The notes under the pieces: model-generated
Database searches by the model: none
The model's input: the letters and a program-made list of their open reading frames with translations, nothing else
Told to the model about the DNA's origin: nothing
Shown here: piece by piece, positions 43,022 to 51,745 of the stretch
Layout: each line of letters begins with the position of its first letter
Numbering within the stretch: position 1 is the stretch's first letter
Translations under genes and position numbers: made by a program
From: Bovifimicola sp050309585
GTDB lineage: Bacteria > Bacillota > Clostridia > Lachnospirales > Lachnospiraceae
DNA: 64,000 bases
NCBI GenBank assembly: GCA_050309585.1
Contig: JBNRML010000077.1
Coordinates: 25,591 to 89,590 of the forward strand
Reading direction: 5' to 3'

Positions 43022-43075
43022 TTCGGCCAACTCCTTTTCAAATTCTAATGTAACTTTATTAAATTTGTTGAAACT

Positions 43076-43255
43076 TTATTTATCTCTAAGTCCTTTTGTA
43101 TTTTTCTCTACCGTTTTTCTCGGAACCATAATCTGGTGCTGACACCCAAGACACTTCAATCTAAAATCAGCTCCTACCCGAAGAATTTCCCACTCAAAAC
43201 TTCCACAGGGATGCTTCTTTTTTAATTTTACAATCTGACCTACCTGATATTCCAT
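43076..43255 (-). CDS. DUF951 family small protein
   Basis: A 59-residue protein of the DUF951 family, found throughout Firmicutes; its function is unknown. The family pattern is clear: VGQIVKLKKKHPCGSFEWEI, then VGADFRLKCLGCQHQIMVPR. The HPCG and CLGC cysteines may bind metal. I choose the ATG at 43255 (MEYQVG) because GAGG lies six bases upstream; the frame extends four codons further without a ribosome site. Confidence 0.9.
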   Translation of the reverse strand: MEYQVGQIVKLKKKHPCGSFEWEILRVGADFRLKCLGCQHQIMVPRKTVEKNTKGLRDK

Positions 43256-43320
43256 ACTAATCCTCATTTCTGAGCGTCTTTACGCGAAGAGGCGAAGAGA
43301 AATCTGCGCAGGCAGTTTCT

Positions 43321-43403
43321 CTTCTGCCATCAGGGCTATTTGCCTTCGCTCAGAAGCAAATAGCTGTGTGAAAAAAGAGCTCATTCAGAGTCTTTTTTCA
43401 CAC
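43321..43403 (+). repeat. Dispersed repeat family C, copy B
   Basis: Homologue of 38849-38925. It ends in a perfect 13-bp stem, GTGTGAAAAAAGA (43366-43378) with TCTTTTTTCACAC (43391-43403), whose loop includes the conserved CATTCAGAG. A further hairpin (AGAGAAA/TTTCTCT) lies just upstream at about 43296-43322. Confidence 0.78.
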
Positions 43404-43510
43404 TAATCTCCATTCCGCAGACTCAATTCGTTGTCATCATTTTATAAGGTTATAACAGATTTTTCAAGTCAAATTTGTTTACACTACTATTCACCATGCT
43501 TTACGATGTC

Positions 43511-45766
43511 TCACTTCACACCCTCAGTTTCATATATAAACTTAACACTCGTGCTCTTGTTTTCAGCCGCTGCTGAATAGATGTCGTAATCCTTTGCAAG
43601 TTCAACCGTATTTGTAAGTCTCGCCTCCAATTCCTTTAAAGTTCCCTCAGCAAAATCCGTAATCTTTCCAATCGCATCCTTCTGATATTTTCCCATACCA
43701 TTGTCAAGTGTAAGCGAGCCGTCGTAAAGCTTTCCAATCCCATCAGTTATCTGGGAAGTTGCTGAAAGAAGCTTTGTTCCACCTGTGGATGCTGTTCCCG
43801 TTCCTTCATACAGCTGATTAATTGATGTCTTAAACAATGTTCCTGCATCATTAAGCTTCGCTGCTCCCGGTCTCAATGTTCCCGAAATAGCATCACTGAG
43901 CTGTGAAATTCCTGACGACAAAGCTGCCGCGCCACCTGACACCTGACTTGTTCCTGCCTTCAAATCATTAATTCCCTTCGTAAGTTCCGGGATTGCTCCA
44001 TTTAACTGAGCCATACCTCCGGCAACTACAGATGTACCTTCATTCTGAAGTTTTACAAGGCCATCATTCACCTGGTTGATTCCATTTGAAACTGCTTCTG
44101 CACCTGCCGAAACCTGATTTGCCCCTGCTGACAACGCACCAAGCTTTCCTGACATTTCTTCCGGATTCATTCCCTGCAACACTGTATTAAGTGCTGCATT
44201 TGCACCACCCAACTGATTTAATGAAGCAATGTACCCCTCTATCTCCTGCTCAGATAAAGCATTGCCTGTTGCAGGATTTTTTCCAGATGCTAAAACCGCC
44301 TGAATCTGTGACATCTGTGCATTATTTGTTTCAATTGAATTCTGAATGGTTGCCACCATTCCCACAAGCTGTGTATTCAACTCAGTAACGCCCTGTGCAA
44401 CTGCACTTGAACCATTTGCCACAGCTGAAGCTCCCGTCTTAAGACCAGTCTTGCCCTCACTGTCTTCGAAACCTTCTCTAATGGCAGTCATGCTGTCATT
44501 AACCTTCTTTGAACCCGCCGCAAGCTGTCCAACACTGTCCGAAAGTGTCTGGGTTTTATCCTTCAATGTTCCCACGCCTTCATCCACCTTTGCGGCTCCA
44601 TCGGCAAGCTGTGCTGCCCCATTTACAGCACCGCCTTCTCCATCAAGCTTTCCGGAAATAGCATCAACACCCTGTAAAAGACTGTTAAGACCATCTGAAA
44701 ACTCTCCTGTTTTGTCATTCAACTGACTTACACCCTGATTTATCTGGTTAACACCATTTGTAAGGTCTGTAACACCATTAGAATATTCGTTAAATTTATT
44801 CTTAAATTCAAGTAAACCTGAATTCATCTGAGAAGTTCCATCCTTCAACTGATTTGTTGCATCCACCAGTTGACTTAAAACACCCTGGATTTCCTCAAAC
44901 GAATCACCTTCTCCCAGGTTAACCTCTGCAAGTAAATCGGCACTTCCAATTGTAACCGTCATATCAAGTGCAAAATCCTTAACATCGGCAGTAACCTCAA
45001 AATATTCCGGAAACTCAATTTCTTTTCCAGTGTCCTTTAACAATTCTCCAAGATTCAGATTATCTTCCATTCCAGGGAACGCAGCTCCAAGAACAACATA
45101 TTTATTTCCGTCCGAAATCACCTTTCCTGAATTAACCTCTACATTAGAGAACTTATCCGCACTGAGAATCATTCCGGAAATCATGGTAAAAGGAACGTAC
45201 ATTGTTGTCTTTTTCCCATTAATCATTACATCTCTTTTTTCGTTATTGGTATAATCAAATCTGATGGTAACTTTTCCTGATTTGCCCGCCATCTCCTCCG
45301 GCTTCACTTCTTTTCCATCAACATAATAAGAAATCCGAACATCTACAGGAAGCTTTTTATCCGTTTCTCCCTGATAATAAATGTCTTCTCCCTTTGCATC
45401 CCAAAGGAGATTTCCGTCTTTATCCACTGTGTATCCCGCATCAGATTTTACATTTTCAATGTTTTTCAAATCAGATTTGTCTGCCAGTACGGCATCGCCA
45501 TTTTTATTTTTGAGCCAGTCACTTACAATTGTCTTTTTAACATTGCCTGTTGCATCTGAGATAACATACACTGTTTCTTCCTTATCTTCTCCAACGGATG
45601 TAAATCCTGCGGCCTCTTCTATCTCCCCGGTCAACAACTCACCTGCAGCCATATTATCTGCAGTTACAACCTTCTGATTTCCACCCATAACAGCCACACC
45701 GATTGTCACCGTAGCCACAAGTCCTGCCAACGACAGCGAAATAATACTTTTAATGTTCTTTCTCAT
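43511..45766 (-). CDS. YhgE/Pip-like exported protein paired with the MMPL exporter
   Basis: A 751-residue protein with an N-terminal signal/anchor (about 8-28), a beta-rich domain to about 290, and a long helical region of heptad-like repeats (QLKDGTSQMNSGL, QLADGAAKVDEGVGTLKDKT) of the YhgE type. A C-terminal membrane segment is not obvious. The start lies two bases after the MMPL stop, so the genes are coupled. Such proteins may act as periplasm-facing or wall-facing partners of MMPL exporters, but the function is not established. The TetR gene on the other side probably controls both. Confidence 0.7.
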   Translation of the reverse strand: MRKNIKSIISLSLAGLVATVTIGVAVMGGNQKVVTADNMAAGELLTGEIEEAAGFTSVGEDKEETVYVISDATGNVKKTIVSDWLKNKNGDAVLADKSDLKNIENVKSDAGYTVDKDGNLLWDAKGEDIYYQGETDKKLPVDVRISYYVDGKEVKPEEMAGKSGKVTIRFDYTNNEKRDVMINGKKTTMYVPFTMISGMILSADKFSNVEVNSGKVISDGNKYVVLGAAFPGMEDNLNLGELLKDTGKEIEFPEYFEVTADVKDFALDMTVTIGSADLLAEVNLGEGDSFEEIQGVLSQLVDATNQLKDGTSQMNSGLLEFKNKFNEYSNGVTDLTNGVNQINQGVSQLNDKTGEFSDGLNSLLQGVDAISGKLDGEGGAVNGAAQLADGAAKVDEGVGTLKDKTQTLSDSVGQLAAGSKKVNDSMTAIREGFEDSEGKTGLKTGASAVANGSSAVAQGVTELNTQLVGMVATIQNSIETNNAQMSQIQAVLASGKNPATGNALSEQEIEGYIASLNQLGGANAALNTVLQGMNPEEMSGKLGALSAGANQVSAGAEAVSNGINQVNDGLVKLQNEGTSVVAGGMAQLNGAIPELTKGINDLKAGTSQVSGGAAALSSGISQLSDAISGTLRPGAAKLNDAGTLFKTSINQLYEGTGTASTGGTKLLSATSQITDGIGKLYDGSLTLDNGMGKYQKDAIGKITDFAEGTLKELEARLTNTVELAKDYDIYSAAAENKSTSVKFIYETEGVK

Positions 45767-45768
45767 AA

Positions 45769-47850
45769 TTAATCCATCCTTTCACATTTAAATCCCATAC
45801 TGCTGTTTATAATTAACTTATCAAATACCATGAACATTGCCGGCAAAACAAATGCAACAACAAGGAAGCTGATAATCGCACCTCTTGCCAAAAGCACGCA
45901 AAGTGAACTAATCATATCAATGCTTGAATAAAGACCAACACCAAAGGTTGCAGCAAAGAAGCTCAACGCGCTTACAAAAACTGACTGAAGTGAACTGTTG
46001 AGGGCCGACGCAATTGCCTCCTGCTTTCCCGCTCCATTATGTCTGGCCTTCTTGTATTTGTTGGTCATCAGGATTGCATAATCCACTGTTGCGCCCAGCT
46101 GAATTGTTCCTATTACAATTGAGGCAATGAACGGCAATGTGGTTCCTGTATACGCCGGAATCCCCATGTTAATAAATATTGCAAACTCTATTACCGAAAC
46201 TAAAATCACCGGCAGGGAAATGGATTTTAATACCAGTGCAATTATAATAAAGATTAACACTATTGAAACTGCACTAACTGTTTTGAAGTCCTTATCTGTA
46301 ATCCTTATCAAGTCCTTTGTACAAGGTGCTTCGCCGATAAGTGTTGCACTCTTGTCATATTTTTTGATGATTGTCTGAATTTCATCAATCTGTTTATTAA
46401 CTTCATCTGATGCCACCTGATATTCAGATGCAACCAGCATTAATTTATATTTTCCGTTATCCAGAACCTCTGTGTAGGTTTCAGGAATTACCTCCTTGGG
46501 AACCGCTGGGCCAATAATGCTTTCAAGACCCACCGCAACCTTAACACCATCGACCTGGTTTATTTCCTCCAGCATTTTACCAGTGTCCTTTGCAGACAAG
46601 TTGCTGTCCGCAAGAATCATATGAGGAACACCCATTGAAAAATCATCCTTTAATTTAGAATTTGCAACGGCACTGTTCAAATCCTTTGGAAGAGTACCAA
46701 CCAAATCATAATAAACATCTGTGTGTGTATACCCACAAAATGCAGGCACAAGGATGATGAGGAACAACGCAATAAATATACCGAATTTCTTTGTGACGAA
46801 GTTTCCAATTACACCAAGGTTAGGAATGATTGCCTTGTGCCTTGTTTTTTCAAGTGCCCCGTCGAACACAAGAAGCATTGATGGAAGAATTGTCACGCAT
46901 CCAATTACCCCTAAAATAACACCCTTTGCCATTACTATTCCCAGGTCCATGCCAAGTGTGAATGTCATGAAACACATGGCAATAAATCCTGCAACCGTGG
47001 TAACGGAACTTCCCACAACCGAAATGAATGTATTTGAAATGGCATGTGCCATTGCCCTGTCGTTTTCACCCGGATACTTCTCCTTGTACTCCTGATAGCA
47101 GTGCCACAGAAAAATCGAATAATCCAGCGTTACCGCCAATTGAAGAACCGCTGCAAGTGCCTGTGTAATAAATGAAATTTCTCCTGCAATGAAATTGGTT
47201 CCCAGGTTGTAAATAATTGTCATTCCTATACTCATAAGGAAAAACACCGGTGCAAGATAGGAATCCATTGTCAGTCCCAGGACAATAGCTGAAAGGATTG
47301 CTGCAATCGCTACATATGCTATGGTTTCTGTTTTACATATTTCCTTAATATCCAAAACCACGGAAGACATTCCGCTTAAAAAGCACTGCTTCTTTGTGAG
47401 CTTCCTGATTTCAGCTATGGCGTCTAATGTTTCATCTGCTGATGAGGAAGTGTCAAATGTAACAAACATCAAAGTACTGTTCTTCTCATCATTTACAAAT
47501 GCTTTTCTCACATCCTCCGGAAGAACTTCCATTGGAACAGACAAATCTGCCAGCGAATCATACCATACAACCTTGTTAACGTGCTTAACACCCTTTATCT
47601 CATTTTCAAGGGCTGCCACTCCCTTATTATCCATCCCCTCTACGACACATATTGCGAAGGCCCCCGTTCCAAACTCATTAGTAAGAATTTCCTGGCCCTT
47701 CATTGTATCAATATCTTCCGGCAAATAAGAAAGGATGTCATAGTTTATCCTGGTGTTTGCGTAAATAATGCCGGTAGGTATCAATAACAAAAAACTGACA
47801 ATTAAAATAGCTATTTTGTTTTTTACAATTTTTTTTGCCAACTTTAACAT
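45769..47850 (-). CDS. MMPL/RND-family exporter
   Basis: A 693-residue membrane transporter with the two-fold layout of the RND superfamily: one segment, a large external loop (about 35-190), five segments, then again one segment, a loop and five segments. Marks include ALAAVLQLAVTLDYSIFLWH and TIQLGATVDYAILMTNKYKK, whose Asp residues (LDYS, VDYA) match the proton-relay Asp positions of MMPL proteins. It probably exports lipids or drugs using the proton gradient; the substrate is unknown. The ATG at 47850 has GAGGG upstream, while the longer frame runs into the promoter and operators. Confidence 0.88.
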   Translation of the reverse strand: MLKLAKKIVKNKIAILIVSFLLLIPTGIIYANTRINYDILSYLPEDIDTMKGQEILTNEFGTGAFAICVVEGMDNKGVAALENEIKGVKHVNKVVWYDSLADLSVPMEVLPEDVRKAFVNDEKNSTLMFVTFDTSSSADETLDAIAEIRKLTKKQCFLSGMSSVVLDIKEICKTETIAYVAIAAILSAIVLGLTMDSYLAPVFFLMSIGMTIIYNLGTNFIAGEISFITQALAAVLQLAVTLDYSIFLWHCYQEYKEKYPGENDRAMAHAISNTFISVVGSSVTTVAGFIAMCFMTFTLGMDLGIVMAKGVILGVIGCVTILPSMLLVFDGALEKTRHKAIIPNLGVIGNFVTKKFGIFIALFLIILVPAFCGYTHTDVYYDLVGTLPKDLNSAVANSKLKDDFSMGVPHMILADSNLSAKDTGKMLEEINQVDGVKVAVGLESIIGPAVPKEVIPETYTEVLDNGKYKLMLVASEYQVASDEVNKQIDEIQTIIKKYDKSATLIGEAPCTKDLIRITDKDFKTVSAVSIVLIFIIIALVLKSISLPVILVSVIEFAIFINMGIPAYTGTTLPFIASIVIGTIQLGATVDYAILMTNKYKKARHNGAGKQEAIASALNSSLQSVFVSALSFFAATFGVGLYSSIDMISSLCVLLARGAIISFLVVAFVLPAMFMVFDKLIINSSMGFKCERMD

Positions 47851-47887
47851 ATTTTCCCTCTTTTCTATCACTATAAATTTTAAGCAT

Positions 47888-47943
47888 TGACCAACGGTCA
47901 TTTCTGTTGCATAATATATAACACAAAGATGACCAGTGGTCAA
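47888..47943 (-). promoter_or_regulatory. Promoter with two TetR operators upstream of the MMPL gene
   Basis: TGACCAACGGTCA (47888-47900) and TGACCAGTGGTCA (47930-47942) are near-perfect palindromes 42 bp apart. On the minus strand TTGACC (47938-47943), 17 bases and TATATA (47915-47920) form the promoter; one operator covers the -35 and the other the start region. The divergent TetR gene begins about 97 bases away. Confidence 0.82.
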
Positions 47944-48038
47944 TACTTAAATTTTAACTTTATATTTTTTTTATTTATTTCCTATATGCTGTTTTTATGG
48001 TATATTATTAGTAATAGATCTTAAAAGGAATGGTGATT

Positions 48039-48638
48039 ATGAGCAAACTAGAACAAAACAAAAAAGTAAAGAGAGATTCCCTTTTAGATTCCGCCTTTAA
48101 TCTGTTCACATCAAAAGGAATACACAAAACATCCATTTCAGACATTGTGAATCAGTCAGGTGTTGCCAAGGGAACCTTTTATTTATATTTCAAAGATAAA
48201 TACGACATAAGAAACATGCTTATTGCGAAAAAGGCCAGCCAGCTTTTTCACATTGCAGACGAAGCCCTTGCAAAGGCAGATATTCATGATTTATATGAAG
48301 AAATAATATTTATTACAGATAATATCATTAATCAGTTCTGCGAAAACAAGGCCTTACTTAATTTCATTTCTAAAAACTTGAGCTGGGGCATTTTTAAATC
48401 ATCACTCATCACTCCTTTGGATGACGATGATTTATATTTCTATAATATATATACACGACTATTAAACAGAGATGACTATAAATTCAAGGATCCTGAAGTA
48501 ATGCTCTTCATGATAATTGAGCTTATCAGTTCAACCTGCTATAGCTCCATTTTATATGACGAGCCTGTCTCCATAGATGATTTAAAACCTTATCTGTATG
48601 ACACAATAAGGGATATTATTAAAAGGCACATTATTTAA
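48039..48638 (+). CDS. TetR-family transcriptional regulator
   Basis: A 199-residue regulator with a TetR N-terminal helix-turn-helix (LLDSAFNLFTSKGIHKTSIS, DIVNQSGVAKGTFYLYFKDK) and a helical ligand domain. It is divergent from the MMPL/YhgE-like pair; two matching palindromes lie between them, so it should repress that operon and perhaps itself. The ATG at 48039 is preferred over the one three codons upstream, which is too close to the GGA ribosome site. Confidence 0.92.
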   Translation: MSKLEQNKKVKRDSLLDSAFNLFTSKGIHKTSISDIVNQSGVAKGTFYLYFKDKYDIRNMLIAKKASQLFHIADEALAKADIHDLYEEIIFITDNIINQFCENKALLNFISKNLSWGIFKSSLITPLDDDDLYFYNIYTRLLNRDDYKFKDPEVMLFMIIELISSTCYSSILYDEPVSIDDLKPYLYDTIRDIIKRHII

Positions 48639-48706
48639 TTATGTTTTTGGGTATGTATTTTAGGATGTAAATTTAGACGAATTTTTTATGATGTATGGGG
48701 TATTTT

Positions 48707-49057
48707 ATGAGTAATAAAGAAGTAATCAACAGGATAACTGCACTCTGCAGTTCACACAAGCTTTCATTTTATCAGCTTTCCAAGGCCGCTGATATACCAA
48801 TTTCCACGCTTTACAGTATGATTAAAAATGAATCATATCCTTCCATTCCTACACTTATTCAAATATGTTCTTGTTTTGACATATCACTTTGCGATTTTTT
48901 TGCTCCAAAACTGTCATTAACAAACAAAAAAGCGCATTTGTCCAAAAATCATTTTTCGTCACAGGAGCTCAATCATCTATATGATATTGTTGCCTCCCTG
49001 GACGCATCAAAGCATCAGTATCTGGTGCAATACATAGAAGGATTATGCGATAAATAG
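48707..49057 (+). CDS. Small XRE-family regulator 1
   Basis: A 116-residue protein with an N-terminal XRE helix-turn-helix (KLSFYQLSKAADIPISTLYS, SYPSIPTLIQICSCFDISLC) and a short C-terminal helical part (LYDIVASLDASKHQYLVQYI). It resembles the next gene in both parts. The target is not known. The ATG at 48707 has GGGG six to seven bases upstream. It has no phage or plasmid genes nearby, so it looks like a chromosomal regulator. Confidence 0.82.
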   Translation: MSNKEVINRITALCSSHKLSFYQLSKAADIPISTLYSMIKNESYPSIPTLIQICSCFDISLCDFFAPKLSLTNKKAHLSKNHFSSQELNHLYDIVASLDASKHQYLVQYIEGLCDK

Positions 49058-49173
49058 TCACTTCCCGCACATATGGGTGTATACAGGCCGGTGCTTATTT
49101 TCATCTGTATTTATGCGTATATAAGAGGTATGTTATCTGTAATAAGTAATGTACTCTCGGAGGAATAACGTCT

Positions 49174-49515
49174 ATGGAAAATAATTGCCCTGATGTGCTC
49201 GAAAGGATAAAGAAAATTTTAACATCTCTTGGCTGGTCAAGATATAAACTTGCATTGCATTGCGGAATCCCTTATTCCAGTATAAATAATATGTTCAAAC
49301 GACACACACTGCCTAGTCTGCACACATTATTTAAGCTCTGTGACGGACTTAATATTACGATATCAGATTTTTTCTCAGAGAATAGTCTAAACATTATTCC
49401 AATAAACGATGAAATAAGACATTTGATAGAAATGTATAACCGGCTTTCGCCACATAAAAGAAGTCTGCTATTTTCATATTTAAAAGGATTATATGACAGT
49501 GAATGCTCCTCGTGA
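49174..49515 (+). CDS. Small XRE-family regulator 2
   Basis: A 113-residue paralogue of the gene before it (helix-turn-helix SRYKLALHCGIPYSSINNMF, HTLPSLHTLFKLCDGLNITI; C-terminal MYNRLSPHKRSLLFSYLKGL). It has its own GGAGG site, which overlaps the dispersed motif ACTCTCGGAGG. The two may form hetero-oligomers or arise from duplication (inference). A bidirectional hairpin terminator follows at 49571-49602. Confidence 0.82.
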   Translation: MENNCPDVLERIKKILTSLGWSRYKLALHCGIPYSSINNMFKRHTLPSLHTLFKLCDGLNITISDFFSENSLNIIPINDEIRHLIEMYNRLSPHKRSLLFSYLKGLYDSECSS

Positions 49516-49570
49516 TAAGGCTACCCCGTCACACTTCGTGAGGCCAATATGGTCGAGACCCACAAAACAA

Positions 49571-49607
49571 AATCCCACCGGTACTTCCGTACCAATGGGA
49601 TTCTCTT
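49571..49607. terminator. Bidirectional terminator between XRE 2 and tRNA-Cys
   Basis: AATCCCA (49571-49577) and TGGGATT (49596-49602), with GGTAC/GTACC inside, form a two-part stem. It is followed by CTCTTTTT on the plus strand and TTTGTTTT on the minus strand. Confidence 0.75.
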
Positions 49608-49618
49608 TTTCAATATAG

Positions 49619-49689
49619 AGGCGACGACCAGATTCGAACTGGTGATAACGGTGTTGCAGACCGGGGCCTTACCACTTGGCGACGTCGCC
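49619..49689 (-). tRNA. tRNA-Cys (GCA)
   Basis: A 71-base cloverleaf on the minus strand. The acceptor stem is GGCGACG with CGTCGCC, the anticodon loop CTGCAAC gives anticodon GCA, the T arm carries GTTCGAATC, and the discriminator base is U as expected for cysteine. No CCA is encoded. Confidence 0.95.
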
Positions 49690-49784
49690 ATTTCACGTCA
49701 CTGCCGTGACAACGTGTATATTATAGCAACTGTCTTTTCATTCGTCAAGCATTTTTTTCAAAAATGCCCAGGTCTCTAGGTCCC

Positions 49785-49816
49785 AAAAGTCCAGTTATTA
49801 AGAAACCGATACACTA
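49785..49816 (-). repeat. Repeat family D, single arm at the end of the CvpA gene
   Basis: All 32 bases match the left arm of the element at 20470-20632. The first three bases on the minus strand (TAG) are the stop codon of the CvpA-like gene. Confidence 0.8.
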
Positions 49817-50503
49817 GAACAAAAATTTTGTAATCAGATTATTATTATATATGAAATTAAGTACCTGATTAGAACTAATTGCGTTCAAAATCTCCTGACC
49901 CATTTTTGTACTTGCGCAGGCAGTAACCAGGACACAAAGCAGCCATACCAGAATAATTCCTTCAGCCAGTCCCAAAAGTCCTCCAAGCCATCTGTTCACA
50001 TCTCTTATGAGAGGCAGGTAGCTGACAAAATTAATCATTCCTGCCACAACTCTAAGCCCAATGTTCAGAATAACAAATACTATAACAAAAGTAAGACATG
50101 AAATAAGCTTGTCTGTCAGCATCTTCGCAACATATTCCGTAAAAGTCTCTGCTCCAATCTTATCCCTGATTTCCTTTGTATTGCCTTTTTCAATGGTCTT
50201 TTTTAATGAAGAAGGCACATTCAGTTTTTTAATGGACTTTTTCTGAACCTCTTCTGTTGCATCATTTACTTCTTCAGAAATATATTTATCGACATATTTC
50301 TCCATTTTTTTATTTACATTATCATATATTGGCGTGTTATTTTTCAAAAAAAGTTCTATTGGTGTTGCCAGAAAAAAAGCCAAAACAAAAGCCGCCACTG
50401 ACATACATACCGATAATATCATCCTGGTTAAACCTCTGTTATATCCATAAAAAAACATTGAAGCAACCAGCAGCACAAGGGTTATTAAAATTATATATTC
50501 CAT
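49814..50503 (-). CDS. CvpA-family membrane protein
   Basis: A 229-residue protein of the CvpA (colicin V production) family with about four membrane segments: two near the N-terminus (ITLVLLVASMFFYGYNRG, MSVAAFVLAFFLA), then a soluble insert (about 70-140), then two more (LTFVIVFVILNIGLRVVAGM, GLLGLAEGIILVWLLCVLVT). The RGLTRM and LGGLLG patterns fit the family. Its role is unclear; in some bacteria it affects envelope stress or secretion. It is the last gene of a run with the DUF5711-like gene (20 bases apart). Confidence 0.85.
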   Translation of the reverse strand: MEYIILITLVLLVASMFFYGYNRGLTRMILSVCMSVAAFVLAFFLATPIELFLKNNTPIYDNVNKKMEKYVDKYISEEVNDATEEVQKKSIKKLNVPSSLKKTIEKGNTKEIRDKIGAETFTEYVAKMLTDKLISCLTFVIVFVILNIGLRVVAGMINFVSYLPLIRDVNRWLGGLLGLAEGIILVWLLCVLVTACASTKMGQEILNAISSNQVLNFIYNNNLITKFLF

Positions 50504-50523
50504 GTTTTCTCCTTTGCATCATC

Positions 50524-51669
50524 CTATTTTAAAGTAATCTCGCTAATTTCCTCTTCTGCAACAAGAATATATTTTTCATAGCTCAGCGGCAATATTCTCC
50601 TCACATTCATATCAAACACATAATCAAATCTGCATTTTCCCTTAAATGAGAACATTTTACACTCAGCACCGTTTGAGAATACTACGTTTTCCCCTGCAAA
50701 ATATGCTTCAGTGTATGGGAAATCAAGTTTTTTAGTCATGACAACCTTTCCTTTTTTGTCATATACCTTGAGTATCCCAGTCTCAGAAGCCTCCTGACTT
50801 TCGAATATTATTCCAATGTTATCTGCATTGTAAAATACATTACGAATCTTGCCATCAAACTCTTTTTCATAAACAAGCTTCGGCTTCTCATCAATTGAAT
50901 ATATTGAAAACATATTATCTCCAAAGGCAACTACCGTGGAATTATTTATGAATTCCACATCCGGTACGAGAGTTGATTTGTACTGGTTAAATCCACCCAC
51001 AATACGGTCTACTTCATTTTCGCCAACAGCAGAAAAATTGTAAAAAACAACCTTTGACTGGGTAGTACCATTTGATACAGAAATATATGAAGCAACCAGC
51101 TTCTGTCCATCCTCAGAAATGGATATATCCAACGGATACCCATCACCTGCAAGCACGGTTCTGCCGCTGGCAATTTTGTTGCCCTCCTTGTCAGAGAGCT
51201 CAATATAATTTGCATCACCGTCATCCAACGTAGCTGCCACGACACCCTGCTTTGAAACCTGCACCGAGATTACAGGATAGGTAGACTGAATATTATATTG
51301 ATTCCCATTTTTATCAAAAATATAAATACCGTTGGATTTTGACTCTGCCATTGCTATATATCCGCCACATGTATCAATAACAGGAGCACTCATGTCAATG
51401 GCTTTGTTCCAGACTTCCCTGCCTTCCTTATAAAAAGAAATCCCATCAGCACTGTAAAGCAACACGCCTCCATAAAATTTTTTAGAATTTGTAACTATCT
51501 GACTGTCAATCTTCACACTGCCCGTAACCGAATAACTATTAAAAACCTTGTTATTCAATTTATCTCTATATAAAAACACAGCCACAGCAATTAAAATTAA
51601 CAGAACTACTGTCAGTATAATAATCTTTTTTCTCCCGCTTAAGATGGGAAAACTGTTTTCTCCACTCAT
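50524..51669 (-). CDS. DUF5711-like membrane-anchored beta-propeller protein
   Basis: A 381-residue protein with an N-terminal membrane anchor (KIIILTVVLLILIAVAVFLY) and then repeated beta units of propeller type (GVLLYSADGISFYKEGREVW, YIAMAESKSNGIYIFDKNGN, LDISISEDGQKLVASYISVS). I recall DUF5711 in Lachnospiraceae as this kind of protein, unchecked. It faces outside and has no catalytic motif that I can see. The start at 51669 (MSGENSF) has GAGGAAATA upstream. Its neighbours are CvpA and the MPN-like/LysM protein, which suggests an envelope role. Confidence 0.7.
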   Translation of the reverse strand: MSGENSFPILSGRKKIIILTVVLLILIAVAVFLYRDKLNNKVFNSYSVTGSVKIDSQIVTNSKKFYGGVLLYSADGISFYKEGREVWNKAIDMSAPVIDTCGGYIAMAESKSNGIYIFDKNGNQYNIQSTYPVISVQVSKQGVVAATLDDGDANYIELSDKEGNKIASGRTVLAGDGYPLDISISEDGQKLVASYISVSNGTTQSKVVFYNFSAVGENEVDRIVGGFNQYKSTLVPDVEFINNSTVVAFGDNMFSIYSIDEKPKLVYEKEFDGKIRNVFYNADNIGIIFESQEASETGILKVYDKKGKVVMTKKLDFPYTEAYFAGENVVFSNGAECKMFSFKGKCRFDYVFDMNVRRILPLSYEKYILVAEEEISEITLK

Positions 51670-51745
51670 TATTTCCTCATTTCCGCACCATCTTTTGTGC
51701 ATTATTAATTAGGCTCATCTTTAGAGTATAGCACCTAATATCCTT

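Noticed and set aside
49549..49779. 76-residue plus-strand frame
   Set aside because: It runs through the bidirectional terminator and the tRNA-Cys gene and has no ribosome site.
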